Assembly: GCA_037954325.1 (NCBI GenBank)
Contig: JBBMNZ010000013.1
Location: forward strand, 3,071,501-3,135,500
Source: Fistularia commersonii
Lineage: Eukaryota > Chordata > Actinopteri > Syngnathiformes > Fistulariidae
Direction: 5' to 3'
DNA length: 64,000 bases
In this document: piece after piece, positions 48,515-59,382 of the stretch
How positions within the stretch are numbered: the stretch's first letter is position 1
How the letters are laid out: each line of letters starts with the position of its first letter
Program-made: the position numbers and the translations under genes
Notes under the pieces: model-generated
Seen by the model: the letters and a program-made list of their open reading frames with translations, nothing else
What the model was told of the DNA's origin: nothing
Databases searched by the model: none

Positions 48515-49267
48515 CAGGGGTGTCAAACTCACACGGCCTAATTTGATGTCATAGCGTTATTACCTAGAAGTAACACAAAGTCCAAATATTTCCTTTGTTT
48601 TTGTGTCAAAGAGAACAGGTAAATTATAAAAATGTAACAAAGTGACCCCGAATAAAAACGGAGTTGATCGAGAAACTTATAAACGCGATTTCAACAACAC
48701 AATGCCTCAAATCTGTCTTCTCGGTTCTCCGTGCGTTTTATTGTATTTATTAGTGGCTGCATCCACACCGCGCATGCAGGTTTCTTATTCACCTCGACAA
48801 ATGAGAAGCGGTCCATTTTTCTTGGAAAACCCTACAATCCATGTCCACTTTTCTCTTTTTTGACAACAACGTCTTGCTTGTTTGTGTGTTTAAAAAGTTT
48901 ATTAGGACAGTGTACAATTACATTAAGCACAGAGGCAGAGATGTTTGCACCAGATTGTAGCTCATAGCTAATTTTCATCTGTAGTCCTGGGATGCTGATG
49001 AGAACGTCGGGGCCAACGGAAAACCGGGTACATTTTTTCAACAATAAATAAAAAAATGCTATTTTACGGACCCGGACGCCGAATTGCTGCCATCTGCTGT
49101 TAGTTCTGACAACATGGCATGTTGCTAACACAATATCGGACAATATCGGAACTGCATTTTTTTTTATTTTCCGCAATTGTTATGTATTTTTTTTCAAATT
49201 TTGGATTTGCGCCACGGGCCGGGCCGGACCCTCCGGCGGCCCGCGAGCCGTACGTTTGACACCCGCC
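48515..49267. mobile_element. hAT-like non-autonomous DNA transposon
   Basis: Left end CAGGGGTGTCAAACTC and right end GTACGTTTGACACCC form terminal inverted repeats. Near the right end is GGGCCGGGCCGGACC and GGCGGCCCGCGAGCC. I know this CAGGGGTGTCAAACT...GGCCGGATC...TTTGACACCCCTG layout as a hAT-type element abundant in fish. Length is about 750 bp with no transposase frame. No clean 8-bp target duplication is visible because a C-run follows the right end. Confidence 0.7.
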
Positions 49268-49599
49268 CCCCCCCGGCGTTTCGATGGTTCGGAAACTCGG
49301 AAAAATATAAATGTGTCTATCATCGCGGAGGATTTCGGTGGACTGTGTCCAATTAGCTTGTCCTATAAGGTATGGGCTGTATATGTTTGGATGGGAGGAG
49401 GGATTCGGGAAAAAGGCGTGTGCATCTGGGATATCTCGCGGGAGAGAGAGAGAGAGGCTTGTGGCTTTGATTAATACCTGCAGACACGGACCTGAAACTC
49501 CTCATCGGACGTCGAGATGTCAGCCGAACATAGGTCTCTGGGATTTATATCCCTTCTTTGTTAATCACCGGCCAAGTTTAAACTTTTTCCCCGATGTGT

Positions 49600-49990
49600 A
49601 AATGTATGAGACACTTAATAAAGGCCCTTTGATGACAGGGGGGCCCGTGCAAAGTCAAGGAATGTGTACAGTGTGCAGGGCTTTGAAATGAGAACCTGTT
49701 CGCCACTTGTCTGTGTCTGCGAGATGAGAGAATCGACAGCTGCAACTAAGTGAGTGCAGGAATTAATTAGCGCTGAGCCATTTGTGTGATGGTGAGCTGG
49801 AGTTGAGATGAAGAGAAAAGAAAAATATTGTTTTTATTAGCAGCGAGGTTGGTGGTGCACAGCCTGTTCCTTCTCTCCCATAGCAAGATAATATCAATGA
49901 AAATCCCGATTTACTTTTGTCTCCGTCCCAGAATCCATTGCAGCTGTTGTCTTTATACATAACCCAGCTGAGGCGGAGAAATTGACTTTT
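49600..49990. promoter_or_regulatory. Candidate conserved non-coding block 1
   Basis: Complex, repeat-free sequence containing CCCTTTGATGAC (TCF/LEF-like), GACAGCTGCAAC (E-box), AATTAATTAGCGC (homeodomain-like) and ATGCATTG-free AT-rich words. It stands out from the surrounding simple repeats. Conservation is not shown, only suspected. Confidence 0.3.
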
Positions 49991-50514
49991 CTTTGACACT
50001 TTTGAGTTGGAAGACTTGATGCTCCTTTGGACCGGCGTCAGGGTGATTAATCATACAATCTAGCTTGTCATGGTCAGGCCAGTGGCCGGGTTTATCCCGC
50101 GTATCGTTCCGAACGAGTCTGGTTCTTCGGGCAACACCTGCCATCACGCCGTCCGTGATGAATTTCGCTCAGGCTTTCTTTCTCGGATCCAGAAAAATAA
50201 CGCGAATAACTTTCCGTCGGCGATCCGTCGAGTATCGAACATCGTACGTGCCAAGTTTTTAACACGGCTCTTTGTGTTGTCGTCGGCTTGAGCGGTTCGT
50301 CAAACGGAAAAACAACGACACGGAAAAATAAACAAAGAGAAATCGTGAAAATAAACATCGCGACAAAGCCTACGCGTCGTCTATTTCGAAAACCTTTTTA
50401 AAAAACCTCAAAAAAAAAGCAAACCACGGGCGATTATTTATTGCTGCGGAAAACAGGGAATATCTGGAGTTATAGCCTGGCGTTCGGATGCTCGGTATCA
50501 GCGGTGAGCGGCTT

Positions 50515-50730
50515 CGAAACTAAAAGGGGTAATAAATACACAGTGAAGATGATTTACTGCAGGAGTGGTGGCTGCACGCTGTCTGACACTGATTAGCAAG
50601 CGCTGGTTTGTGTGCTCGGTGAGGATGTACAAGTTAATTGCTTTTGACCAGTGAGGTTGTATATAAATATGCAAGGCTCAGCGACTGGGTGGATGTTTGT
50701 TTAATTATGGTCATTGTGGTTGTGTGTTTG
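50515..50730. promoter_or_regulatory. Candidate conserved non-coding block 2
   Basis: Repeat-free block with GATGATTTACTGCAGGAGTG, CACTGATTAGCAAGCG, AAGTTAATTGCTTTTGACC and TTTGTTTAATTATGGTCATT, rich in homeodomain-type cores (TAATT) and a forkhead-type TTGTTTA. It is about 6.6 kb upstream of the FGF18 ATG. Confidence 0.35.
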
Positions 50731-51194
50731 GTTGAGTGAGTGTGTCATGACCCTCGGTGACAGACTGTGTACAGCTCAGTGTGCGGCATGTGTACTTATA
50801 GCGGGAATGATTACGAACGTGCGCGGATCGAGGCAAAAAAATAGTGTGTCAAAACTGTGTTGGGACGTGTTTTCGTGCGCACGTGTGTGTATTTTAGAGT
50901 TCTTCTTTGACTCGACGATATTAACGGCAGCTGCGGTTTATGTTGGATACCGAGCTGACGCGCCGTTGTCTTTTTCTTCCTGTTTCATGTTCGGGCGTTC
51001 GAACCGGCGAGACGGTTTACCTTCGCTCCTGTCGACTTCTCCGATTCATCTCACTCGCATTCCTCCTCCTCTCCATTAATACCTCACCGGCTTCCATCCC
51101 GCTCCGCTCCCTCTCGCTATGTCCATTTCTTTCATTCTGCTTTTTTTTTTTTTTTTTCCCCTTTTCCTCCTGCCCCTTTAGCCTTGCCACTGGG

Positions 51195-51330
51195 CGAGGG
51201 AGAAACTGTAATGTTTATAAAAACCCTTTAATGTGCTATGTAATTACCCTGGCAGCACCTCCCATCATTACTCATGCCAATAAAGCACCTTGGAACTGAC
51301 ATGTCAGAATGGGAGAGCAAGAGATGCAGG
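51195..51330. promoter_or_regulatory. Candidate conserved non-coding block 3
   Basis: Repeat-free, with CCTTTAATGTGCTATGTAAT, CCTGGCAGCACCTCCCATCA, CCAATAAAGCACCTTGGAAC and CTGACATGTCAG (a 12-bp palindrome). It sits between two polypyrimidine stretches. Confidence 0.3.
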
Positions 51331-51519
51331 GGGGGGGGGGACACTTTCCACAATTCACCCCCTTCCTCCATTAATCTCTCTTTCTTTCCCGTCCGTCCTC
51401 GCTATTCCTTTTTTTTTCATCGTCGCTTTGTCCCTTCTTTCATTCTTTCCATTTGCCGCCGCTTCCTCTCTTTCTCTCTCTTCTCCCCCTTTCTGTCCAG
51501 CTCGCTCTGCTTTCTGCCA

Positions 51520-51615
51520 GATACCCAGGTGGTGGTCAATTACAGCGCAACTCCTTTTGGAATAACAAAAGCATTCTTAAACTTGGTCCGTGGAGCCTAT
51601 TTTAGGAAAATGTCT
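51520..51615. promoter_or_regulatory. Candidate conserved non-coding block 4
   Basis: Contains CCCAGGTGGTGGTCAATTAC (E-box plus homeodomain-like core) and CTTTTGGAATAACAAAAGCA (an imperfect palindrome with a SOX-type ACAAAAG). It is repeat-free and bounded by low-complexity DNA. Confidence 0.3.
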
Positions 51616-52164
51616 CTGAGTCTTGGAAAGTGGGTGAATGGACCTGAAGGAAAGGAAGCAAGAGCTCATGAGAGGGAGAATTATTTAAAAAAAAAAAAAA
51701 AAAAAAAACACTTACTGAAAGAGTGTAAATGAGGATACATAAAACAGGCAGGCAGCTGCAGGAGTAGTCAGGAGTGATGCATTCCTAAGACAAACTGTTG
51801 TGTGTAACGCACAAATGTTTGTTCATGCTAAAAACTTCCATTTGCAATTAACACATAATCTGATCCTCTTCTGGTAATCCTGCCCTTTTCAGTGCTCCCA
51901 CTCATGTTAGTCCTCTGGTCACTATACCTCCCACTTAGACAGCTGTGGCCCGAGCTCTTCTCCTGTTAGCACTTGTGCTAAGTCCCCCCCCCCCTACACA
52001 CACACACACACACACACTTTGCTCGGCCGTCCTCGTGAATGTTCAAACTTCATTTGCCCTCCCCGACTTTGGCTCTAAGTATAAAACTTTGCCTTAGCCT
52101 TTCAATCGTCCTCCGTCCTAACAAAATTCTCATTTGTAAGACAAACATTTTAACAAATTAAGCA

Positions 52165-52400
52165 GCAAAACAATGGGTGGGTGTCTGCCTGACGTCAGTC
52201 TGCATTTCATTAGAAATTGCTAGGCTAACGCTTTCCATATGGAGAAGCCTGCTGCAGGGTAGCCCCCTGCTGCCCGGCTTCAGCCTAGCCCAGCATGGCC
52301 CAGCTCGACTCGGTTGCCACGGCCTGCCCCCAGTTTGGACCCCATCTGGGCCCCTGCCATTATGTCATCTTTAATTTGGACTTGTCACACATCACCTGAC
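52165..52400. promoter_or_regulatory. Candidate conserved non-coding block 5 with CRE
   Basis: A full consensus cAMP response element TGACGTCA lies at 52190-52197, followed by CATTTCATTAGAAATTGCTA and TTTCCATATGGAGAA (palindromic E-box core CATATG). The block is repeat-free. Confidence 0.35.
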
Positions 52401-54190
52401 ACCTACCCCAGTCATGCTGCAACCTTTTGTCCTGTTGGAGCAAAAGAGCTCTCCTGAGGGTTTCTGCCTCTTCTTTTCTCCTCCACTTTGCATTTTTTTT
52501 TTTTTTTTTTTATATTAATGTTACTTTTCTCCTTCTCTTTCTTCAGCTCTCTCCCTTCCCGCCGGACCCGCTCACTCTCGAACACTCCAGACTCGGTCAC
52601 TTCCTACATCCCAGCCCTCCACCTTAAATACCTGTTTTGGCACTCGCGTGTTTGTTTACACAGGGAAAAAGATGACATTGAGGAAACATCGGGACTGGAT
52701 TCTGCTGGCTCTGTCACCAGTCACCCCAGACAGGGGATATGAACGCTAGAACTTTATGGGAAGTGGCAATCAGAGCAAATGCAAAGTAGCGTGCAAAAAG
52801 CTAATGTATGGCGTGTAACAGAAGCATGGAGTCCAGTCGTAACGTCTTTGCAGAAGACGACCCGGACAGCGGCAGGGCCAGGGGGGTTCTTTTCCCGTCA
52901 TGGAAAGATGGAAAGCGATGGATTTGTAGAATTGAACAGAACAAGGACAAGAAAAGCAAGTAAAGCTCCAATGTTGACGGATTCACGGCTGCAGGGGGGG
53001 GGGGGCTTGTGTGCCCAATGAGCACTGAAACAAACATGTGCATGACATGTGTGTTATCAATGTGATTTTTCGTGTGTGAAGGTACAGTACACACAGTCTG
53101 GTTTGTGTTGTGTGCATGCTCACCTCCCCTGGCTTATGTATATAATCATGTGTGTTATTTATGGCGTGTGCTTTGTGATGTGTATTGGTGTGTGTCAGTT
53201 GCTGCACATCATGTGAGTTTCCGGGTGTTTCTTATGACTGTTTCTCTAGGTGTCAGCTGTTTGCTTCCTTTTCCTCTTCTGCTCTGCTTCTGTATTCTAG
53301 TCTATCTTTAATTATTCGTTCTATTATTCCTGAAAAAAATGAAAAAAAAAAAAAAAAACGTTTCAGCTGCATTCATGAGAAATGCAAGCTTCATATAACC
53401 TATTTTTAAACCATGCCACTTGTAAACCCCATTGGCATTTGACTTAACAAAATGAATGAATCAAGTAGTGACAGCTGGTAGACAACCATTCGGTGGAATT
53501 ATTCTCCAGCAGCTGAATGGCCTGTATTCAGCTTAGCTGGAGGAAAACACTTTTTATTATGGGGGAAATATTCTGGATTGAAATGGTCCCACGAGACTCG
53601 GGCAAAGTGAAGTAAGGAGAAACTTCTAAGCGACTGTAAATAACCAAACATCCAACTATTGCATAAAACACCTCAGTGGAACAGAATGAAGAGAGACATA
53701 TCATATACAGCTTGTATTCATATTCCAACAAAGCATTCAACTGTTGCACTGCAATGAAGAAGTCTTAAAGGATCATTTCAATTCCTATGCATGGATAGGG
53801 TGGAATTTCCACAAAAGAAAACAGATACTGAAGGCTCACAAACACTTTGCACAGTTTGAAAGTTCTGCTATTCATATCGAAATGTACCTGCCTTCACATT
53901 CATTTTTTTTTTTTTTTGAATTCTGCAAATATCCTCTTAAAAGTATGATGCAAAATCATCACTCAATCTACCCCTATCCTCACTGACTGAGCTCTTGCTT
54001 GAAAAACAAACAAAAAAAAAAACAATAAGTATTTACACTTTTTGTTGTCTGTGTCCCGTCCGGACTGTAGAAAAAGGGTACGTTTGCGTCATAAACGGCA
54101 AAAGAGAGAGGAGAAAACGATAGAAAAAAGTCTCAAAAGCGGCGTCTCCTCTTTTTGAATATGATCTCCAAGGTTAAAAACTTCAATAAT
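52401..54190. other. FGF18 distal flank, no gene recognised
   Basis: T-run 52495-52511, G-run 52994-53006, A-run 53341-53358, T-run 53903-53916. A short protein-like frame at 52665-52742 is discussed as a finding. The rest is unstructured. Confidence 0.5.
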
Positions 54191-54197
54191 CAATAGC

Positions 54198-54422
54198 GGA
54201 CAGCACGGTGGCGCAGTGGTCCTTTCTGTGTGGAGGAAAGTGTTTCCTCCCCATGCCTGCATGGATTTTCTCAGCATTCTTTGGTTTCCTACCTCAGTCC
54301 AAAAATAATGTAATAGGTCAATCTAAAACTCGAAATTGCCCGGGAGAATGACTGGTTGTCTCTTTTTGTGGACCCGTGGCTGACCGGCGCAGGATTCACC
54401 CTGTGGATCGGCTCCAGCATCT
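54198..54422 (+). repeat. Teleost dispersed repeat (GGTGGCGCAGTGG type)
   Basis: ACAGCACGGTGGCGCAGTGG, then TTCTGTGTGGAGGAAAGTGT, CCATGCCTGCATGGATTTTC, CTAAAACTCGAAATTGCCCG, GAATGACTGGTTGTCTCTTT and GGATCGGCTCCAGC appear in the order of a very common fish repeat. The stretch after GCAGTGG that normally reads TTAGCACTGTTGCC is deleted. Class is uncertain. Confidence 0.75.
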
Positions 54423-55260
54423 ATGGTTATAATGATAATATACTTATAATAGTTATAATAATAACTCATATGTCACAGTCAGTCCATCAACATCAACGTA
54501 CCATTTAGATAGAAAAAGGAAAAAACACACACACACACATCCGCTGCCCGGTGATGGATCAAAAAAGTCGACCAAGAAGAGGTTTGAAAAAAATCTGCAC
54601 GCCAAAAGTGCGCTAAAAATAAAGATCATTTATTTGACATATAGTACAAAAAATGTATTCTCAAATGACGTAAACATATGCGGACTGAAAAGTTTGTCTT
54701 ATGACAGCCATATTGTTAAAAATAAGTCGCAATGTCAATATCACAGAAAAGAGCAGGTTTTAAGATGAACATTTTCAAATTAAATATATCTTAAAGTTGC
54801 AGCTCAGTGTCATTTCTGAGATTGGAATGGTTACCAAAATCACCCTGTAACTAAAGTTCAGAACCTCTGCTCCATTCTCAAATAAAAAAAAACAACAACT
54901 TAATTTCATGCATAAATACGTTACGACTGTTTGTTTAAAGACAATTTGATTCAGCTTTGAGTCTTTCATATGCCAGTGATAATATATTATTTGGCTTTTT
55001 AAATTGCACTTATAGAAAACTAAATAGTCCACATAGGAAACACAGTCCATTAAAGACTGAGCCGAAGATTTCCTTCAGATAACTTTCTCAACAGCCAAAA
55101 ATATTAGATTTAATTTCTTGCACAAATATTTTTTTTTTTTCAATATTTCTTCTGATCACTCCAATCAATGACAACTGACTACATGTTTGCCAAAAAAATA
55201 TGATTATCCTTCAAGGGATCTGGGCTGCTGACATAACTGTTGGCTTCATTATTTTACCCA
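54423..55260. other. AT-rich flank, nothing recognised
   Basis: AT-rich sequence with a short (CA)n at 54526-54539. No gene or known element. Confidence 0.6.
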
Positions 55261-55261
55261 G

Positions 55262-55445
55262 AATGAGCGTCCCTCCACTCCAAAGGTTGGTGGTTCGACT
55301 CCCGGCTCCTTCTGTCTGTAAAACGAAGCGTTCTGGTTGTGTGTGTGTGTGTGTGTGTTTACCTTTTTGCGTGAGTTATTGGCAGTTTAGATGTATGCAT
55401 CCATAGGTTTTTCCTTGAGCATTCATTTTGGAAGGAGGTCTATTC
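55262..55445 (+). repeat. SINE-like repeat fragment with (GT)11
   Basis: AAAGGTTGGTGGTTCGACTC resembles the tRNA-type B box of fish SINE-like repeats, followed by a (GT)n run at 55337-55358 and TTGGCAGTTTAGATGTATGC. A matching A box was not found, so it is not called as a tRNA. Confidence 0.45.
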
Positions 55446-56253
55446 CTCGTTTCTCAAGGCGGAGGGAGATCGAAACAGATATTAGCATTCTAGAAACACT
55501 CTTTTGGAAAGGAGCAACAAGTCTGTCTTTGTTTATCTCCATCCTTGTTTTTTCTCATGACATGCTTTTTTTTTCTTGTACATTAATTAATTTTTATGAA
55601 CTAGAAGAGCACAACTTGCCATTATGTATTCCCATGGCTCACAGGATGGGTTTTTTTTTTTTTTTTCCAGCTGCAGTCTATTTGTGCAAATAAAGGCGTA
55701 AAATGAAACATCCAAGTACAACCTGTTGACAACCAACTTTATGACATGACATTATATCTATTCTGTTCATTAAGGGATTCAACTTCCTGTCTGAAATGTC
55801 GTCGACCTTTACGGGTCTACAACACATAATTGTGGTAGGACTAATTGTAGCTTCAAAGGTGTAGTTTTAAATCACATGGAGCTCCATATGCTGGTTCTGT
55901 AGATCCAGGCAGTGTGAAATTTCCTGTGAAAAAAAAAGGCCGATGGTTGACACAGAATGGTTTAAACGAGGATAGGGACCGCAGTAAAACCACACGTTCA
56001 AATAAAAAAAAGAAAAACAAAGCCATACTTTGCCATATTTTCTCCCCAGGTTCTTGATGACAGCAGTTGTGTTTCCTTGTCGTTTCACTTAAAAAGCTGA
56101 ACAAAAGTTCCACGGACTTACATTTCATGTTGTGTTTGTGGAATTCTGCAAAACCCTTCTTTGAATAATTTGGTGTCTTTTTTTATTTGCACCGATGCAG
56201 TTGTTCTTAGTTGCTAAAGTCAAAACACACACCACTTCCAAATGCGCTATCTT

Positions 56254-56412
56254 CAATTTGTGGCTCAGTTGATAGAGCGTGAATTCCCACCATCGCAGAG
56301 TATGGCAGCTTTACCGCCATTTGTGTGTGTGTGTGTGTGTGTACGGATGAATGAATGCAATCTAGTATAAATTACTTTGAAACCGCAAGATGTAAAAGTG
56401 CTCTGTAAGTCT
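56254..56412 (+). repeat. SINE-like repeat fragment with (GT)11
   Basis: TTGTGGCTCAGTTGATAGAG resembles a tRNA-type A box. A (GT)n run at 56322-56341 follows, then GGATGAATGAATGCAATC, TTACTTTGAAACCGCAAGAT and AAAAGTGCTCTGTAAG. This is the order of a common fish repeat ending in AAAGTGCTTTG. Strongly decayed. Confidence 0.5.
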
Positions 56413-56661
56413 CACATTTTATTTTGGATCTTTATTAAACAGGCCATATTTTGACATTTTCCCTATAATCAGCTTTGAAATCTCCGTTTTTGTTGACAAC
56501 AGTGACCCCTTCACAATATAGTGTTTACCTGAATGCAGACTAGCTCATGAAAAGAACAAATTCTCCAACCGTGTTATACATTTTTATCTAAAAATTGTAT
56601 GTGAAAAGGATCTTTTTAATCGAGACAAGGTGTTAAAATCTCCTCTCGACACCTATTTCAG

Positions 56662-56720
56662 GTTTCGCTATCATCGAAAGCGCAACCCCGACAGCAAAAC
56701 TCCGTCTGCTGAGGATACGG
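56662..56720 (+). other. Isolated exon-like segment of unknown gene
   Basis: A 59-nt GC-rich open segment lies between CACCTATTTCAG and a perfect donor ACGG|GTGAGT in AT-rich surroundings. Read with one leading base it encodes FRYHRKRNPDSKTPSAEDT, which looks like the cytoplasmic juxtamembrane part of a single-pass protein. I recognise no family, and no partner exon was found. It may be a real internal exon, a decayed exon, or chance. Confidence 0.3.
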
Positions 56721-58370
56721 GTGAGTCGAAATTGAATTCACGAGTCGGTTATAAATATATATTTGACTTTTGCGATCGTACGACTCGCCCGTTCAGGTGA
56801 GCGCGTAGATGTCATTATAAAGATTTCACCCTCTAGTCAAACACAGATGTTTTACATGTTGACATAGTGAAAATGAAACACTTTTAACTGTTTTCAATCA
56901 ATGTCACATTATCTATTCTCCACGCTCAGCATGCAGCAGAATCACAAAGCTTGCACATTTAAAGTAGAAAGGCTGGCTTATAAAATGACAGCGGTGGAGT
57001 GGTAAATACCAGAGTGACAACATCAGACATTGTCTGGTTGCATGGTATGCTCAGTAGCAGTGTTTTCATCAGCTAGCTTGTACCGTGTGTGAGCACTTTA
57101 CAATGTGTGCGTGCATGCATGTGTGTAAATTAACTCATGCGTGCGTATAAACTACATCAGTAGCTTGTGTTGTGTTTTCAATAGTCTTATGTGTGTGTGT
57201 GTGTGTGTTTGTGTGTATATTGGCTTACCGTGGGGCTGTTGGTTGCCCACTCCGGTTGGAATTTTATGATCGGGCTTGCATTCATTAACTTGTGAAAATC
57301 CATTCACACTCAAGTCAAACACACGTGTACACACACACACACACACACATGGCCATCCATATTAATGGTGTAGCTTTTGATGACACTCCACAGTGTGTTC
57401 GGTACCGTATAGCAGTCTTGGTAGCAGTCCTGTGTGGTGGGAGCATGGGTGTGTGAGTGAAATTTAATGTGTTTGTGAGTGCAGCTGCACGTCGGTGTGT
57501 GTGGAATGAGTGTAAAAGACATCAGACACCACCGTTAATGGGTTTAATCAATGGCAGATGAAATTCCTGTTGTTTTTCTCACCACAGCACTGTCTGCTCC
57601 AATAGAAACACAGCACAGAATGTGCAGAGAGACTGATGGGGACGATTGAGGTTGGAAATCTCTCTTACACCAGCCACACACACACACACACACACACGTA
57701 TGTACAAGCACATGCATGTACGTGCGCATACACACACACGTACACATTGTTAGGGAAATGTTCAACATTCACCAGGACCTGTAGCTAGTATGCTCTGCCA
57801 AAGAGTTAATGAATTTTGTGAAATATTCATAACGCAAACAAACCATACGTTTATGAGTCTTTAAATCTGTTATGTATATACCGTTCACACACACACAGAC
57901 GTGCACACAAACACACACACACTTGCCAAAGGCCTTTCTGTGCTCCAGCTGGGGACCCAGCTGCAGTGATGTCATTTCTTGCTGCCACTTTGCTGATTGT
58001 GACTCTCATTGAAAGCAGAGCACTTTGATTTGCCTTCAAGACCGGTCAATGTGCACAGACATGCACATACACACACACTGTGCACACCGTGCACAAGCGG
58101 TGAAATAAATTTTACCCATAGTCACATGCACGGCTCTTATCATCAGCATCATTTCAACACACACACACACACACACACATACACACACATACAGAAAACG
58201 GGCTTGAACGCCACATCACTTTCACAGCGCTTTTCTTAAGTAGACAAACAGATTGAATACTCAAGAGATGAGACGGAGAGCAAGATGAGAGGGGAGCGTC
58301 ATGAAAAGTAGTGCCCCCTAAGACTTGCGAGAAAGAGATAGAGGGAGAACGAGACGGAGAGAGAGAGAAA
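56721..58370. other. Microsatellite-rich flank
   Basis: (GT)n at 57190-57208, (CA)n at 57330-57349, 57677-57698, 57906-57922 and 58158-58180, set in unstructured DNA. The density of CA/GT runs produces many spurious open frames. No gene recognised. Confidence 0.6.
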
Positions 58371-58379
58371 GACAGAGAG

Positions 58380-58470
58380 ATGGGAACAGCATTTGCATGA
58401 ACGGCCCTCTTTGAGAGCAGAGTTACGCAATGAGGGACAATCTCCTTTCAGATTATCCATCTAATGCACA
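58380..58470. promoter_or_regulatory. Candidate conserved non-coding block 6 with octamer
   Basis: A POU octamer ATTTGCAT at 58391-58398, GCCCTCTTTGAGAGCAG and a C/EBP-like TTACGCAAT lie in a short repeat-free block between (CA)n tracts. Confidence 0.3.
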
Positions 58471-59348
58471 CATGTGAGTAAATGCACACAAACACCTATG
58501 AGACAAAATACCCACAGACACACTTAACTATTTACAGATGCGCCGTAAAGGTTATGTTCATAAAGTTCTTGTAAACTGTTGCGATCTCATATAAAATACC
58601 ATTCTTCTCCAAAACCCACCCAACACACACACACACACATGCACACACACAGACAAAATCAGTTAGCAGATTTGTGAAAGCTCTGCCAGTGTAAAAAGCC
58701 GAAAACATATGAGAACAGCCCTGAACAATCTTCCTGTATTAGGGTCCAACATTCTTCACCGGCCTTTGCTCCGTCTCTTCACGGTCAATAGTGCTACGTC
58801 AACCCTCTATTGGCTTCTCCACATCCTCCTGGGACTAAACCGTTTAAGTTCCCCGACCCTATTTGTTTGCTTCTTTAAGCTTTTGCACCCTGTCCCCTTT
58901 CCCAACCCCCTTCCTCTCTGGTGTCCCCCAACCCGCCCCCCCCCCCGCCCCCCAAACCCTCTCTCCCTGGCCTTGTATACAGTCGTCTGCTGGCATGTCC
59001 TCTGTCTTTCCAGCCTTTGAAGGCTTTTCAGGCTGCTAATAAAAGACAGGTCCCCACCACAACAAAAGGGCTCAGCGCTGCCTTTGAATAAACAGTTTAT
59101 TTCACTTTTTTCCTCCCCATCAAATGCCCCCTCTCTTGCCTACACCCCACTACTATGTGTGTGTGTGTTTTTAAATCTTGGTTAAGGGGGAAATATGTGC
59201 ACTTGCTATATTTTTTCCATGTGATCACAATGCTCTGGAACAGATTAAGAGAAGATGAGGGCGGGAGGAGGAATGAAAAAGAGCAGAATAGGGAACTGTA
59301 GAGGAATAGAAAATGAGAGCAGGTAACTGTGGCAACCTTGGCCTTCAG

Positions 59349-59382
<34 letters not shown>

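Noticed and set aside
54005..54200. Coding exon near short K/R-rich frames
   Set aside because: Frames are short, lack splice context and abut a dispersed repeat.
55270..55310. tRNA gene suggested by GGTTCGACTC
   Set aside because: The B box is present but no A box, acceptor stem or anticodon loop could be fitted; it is more likely a SINE-like repeat.
56254..56285. tRNA gene suggested by TGGCTCAGTTGATAGAGC
   Set aside because: The A-box-like word lacks a matching B box at tRNA distance and runs into a repeat tail.
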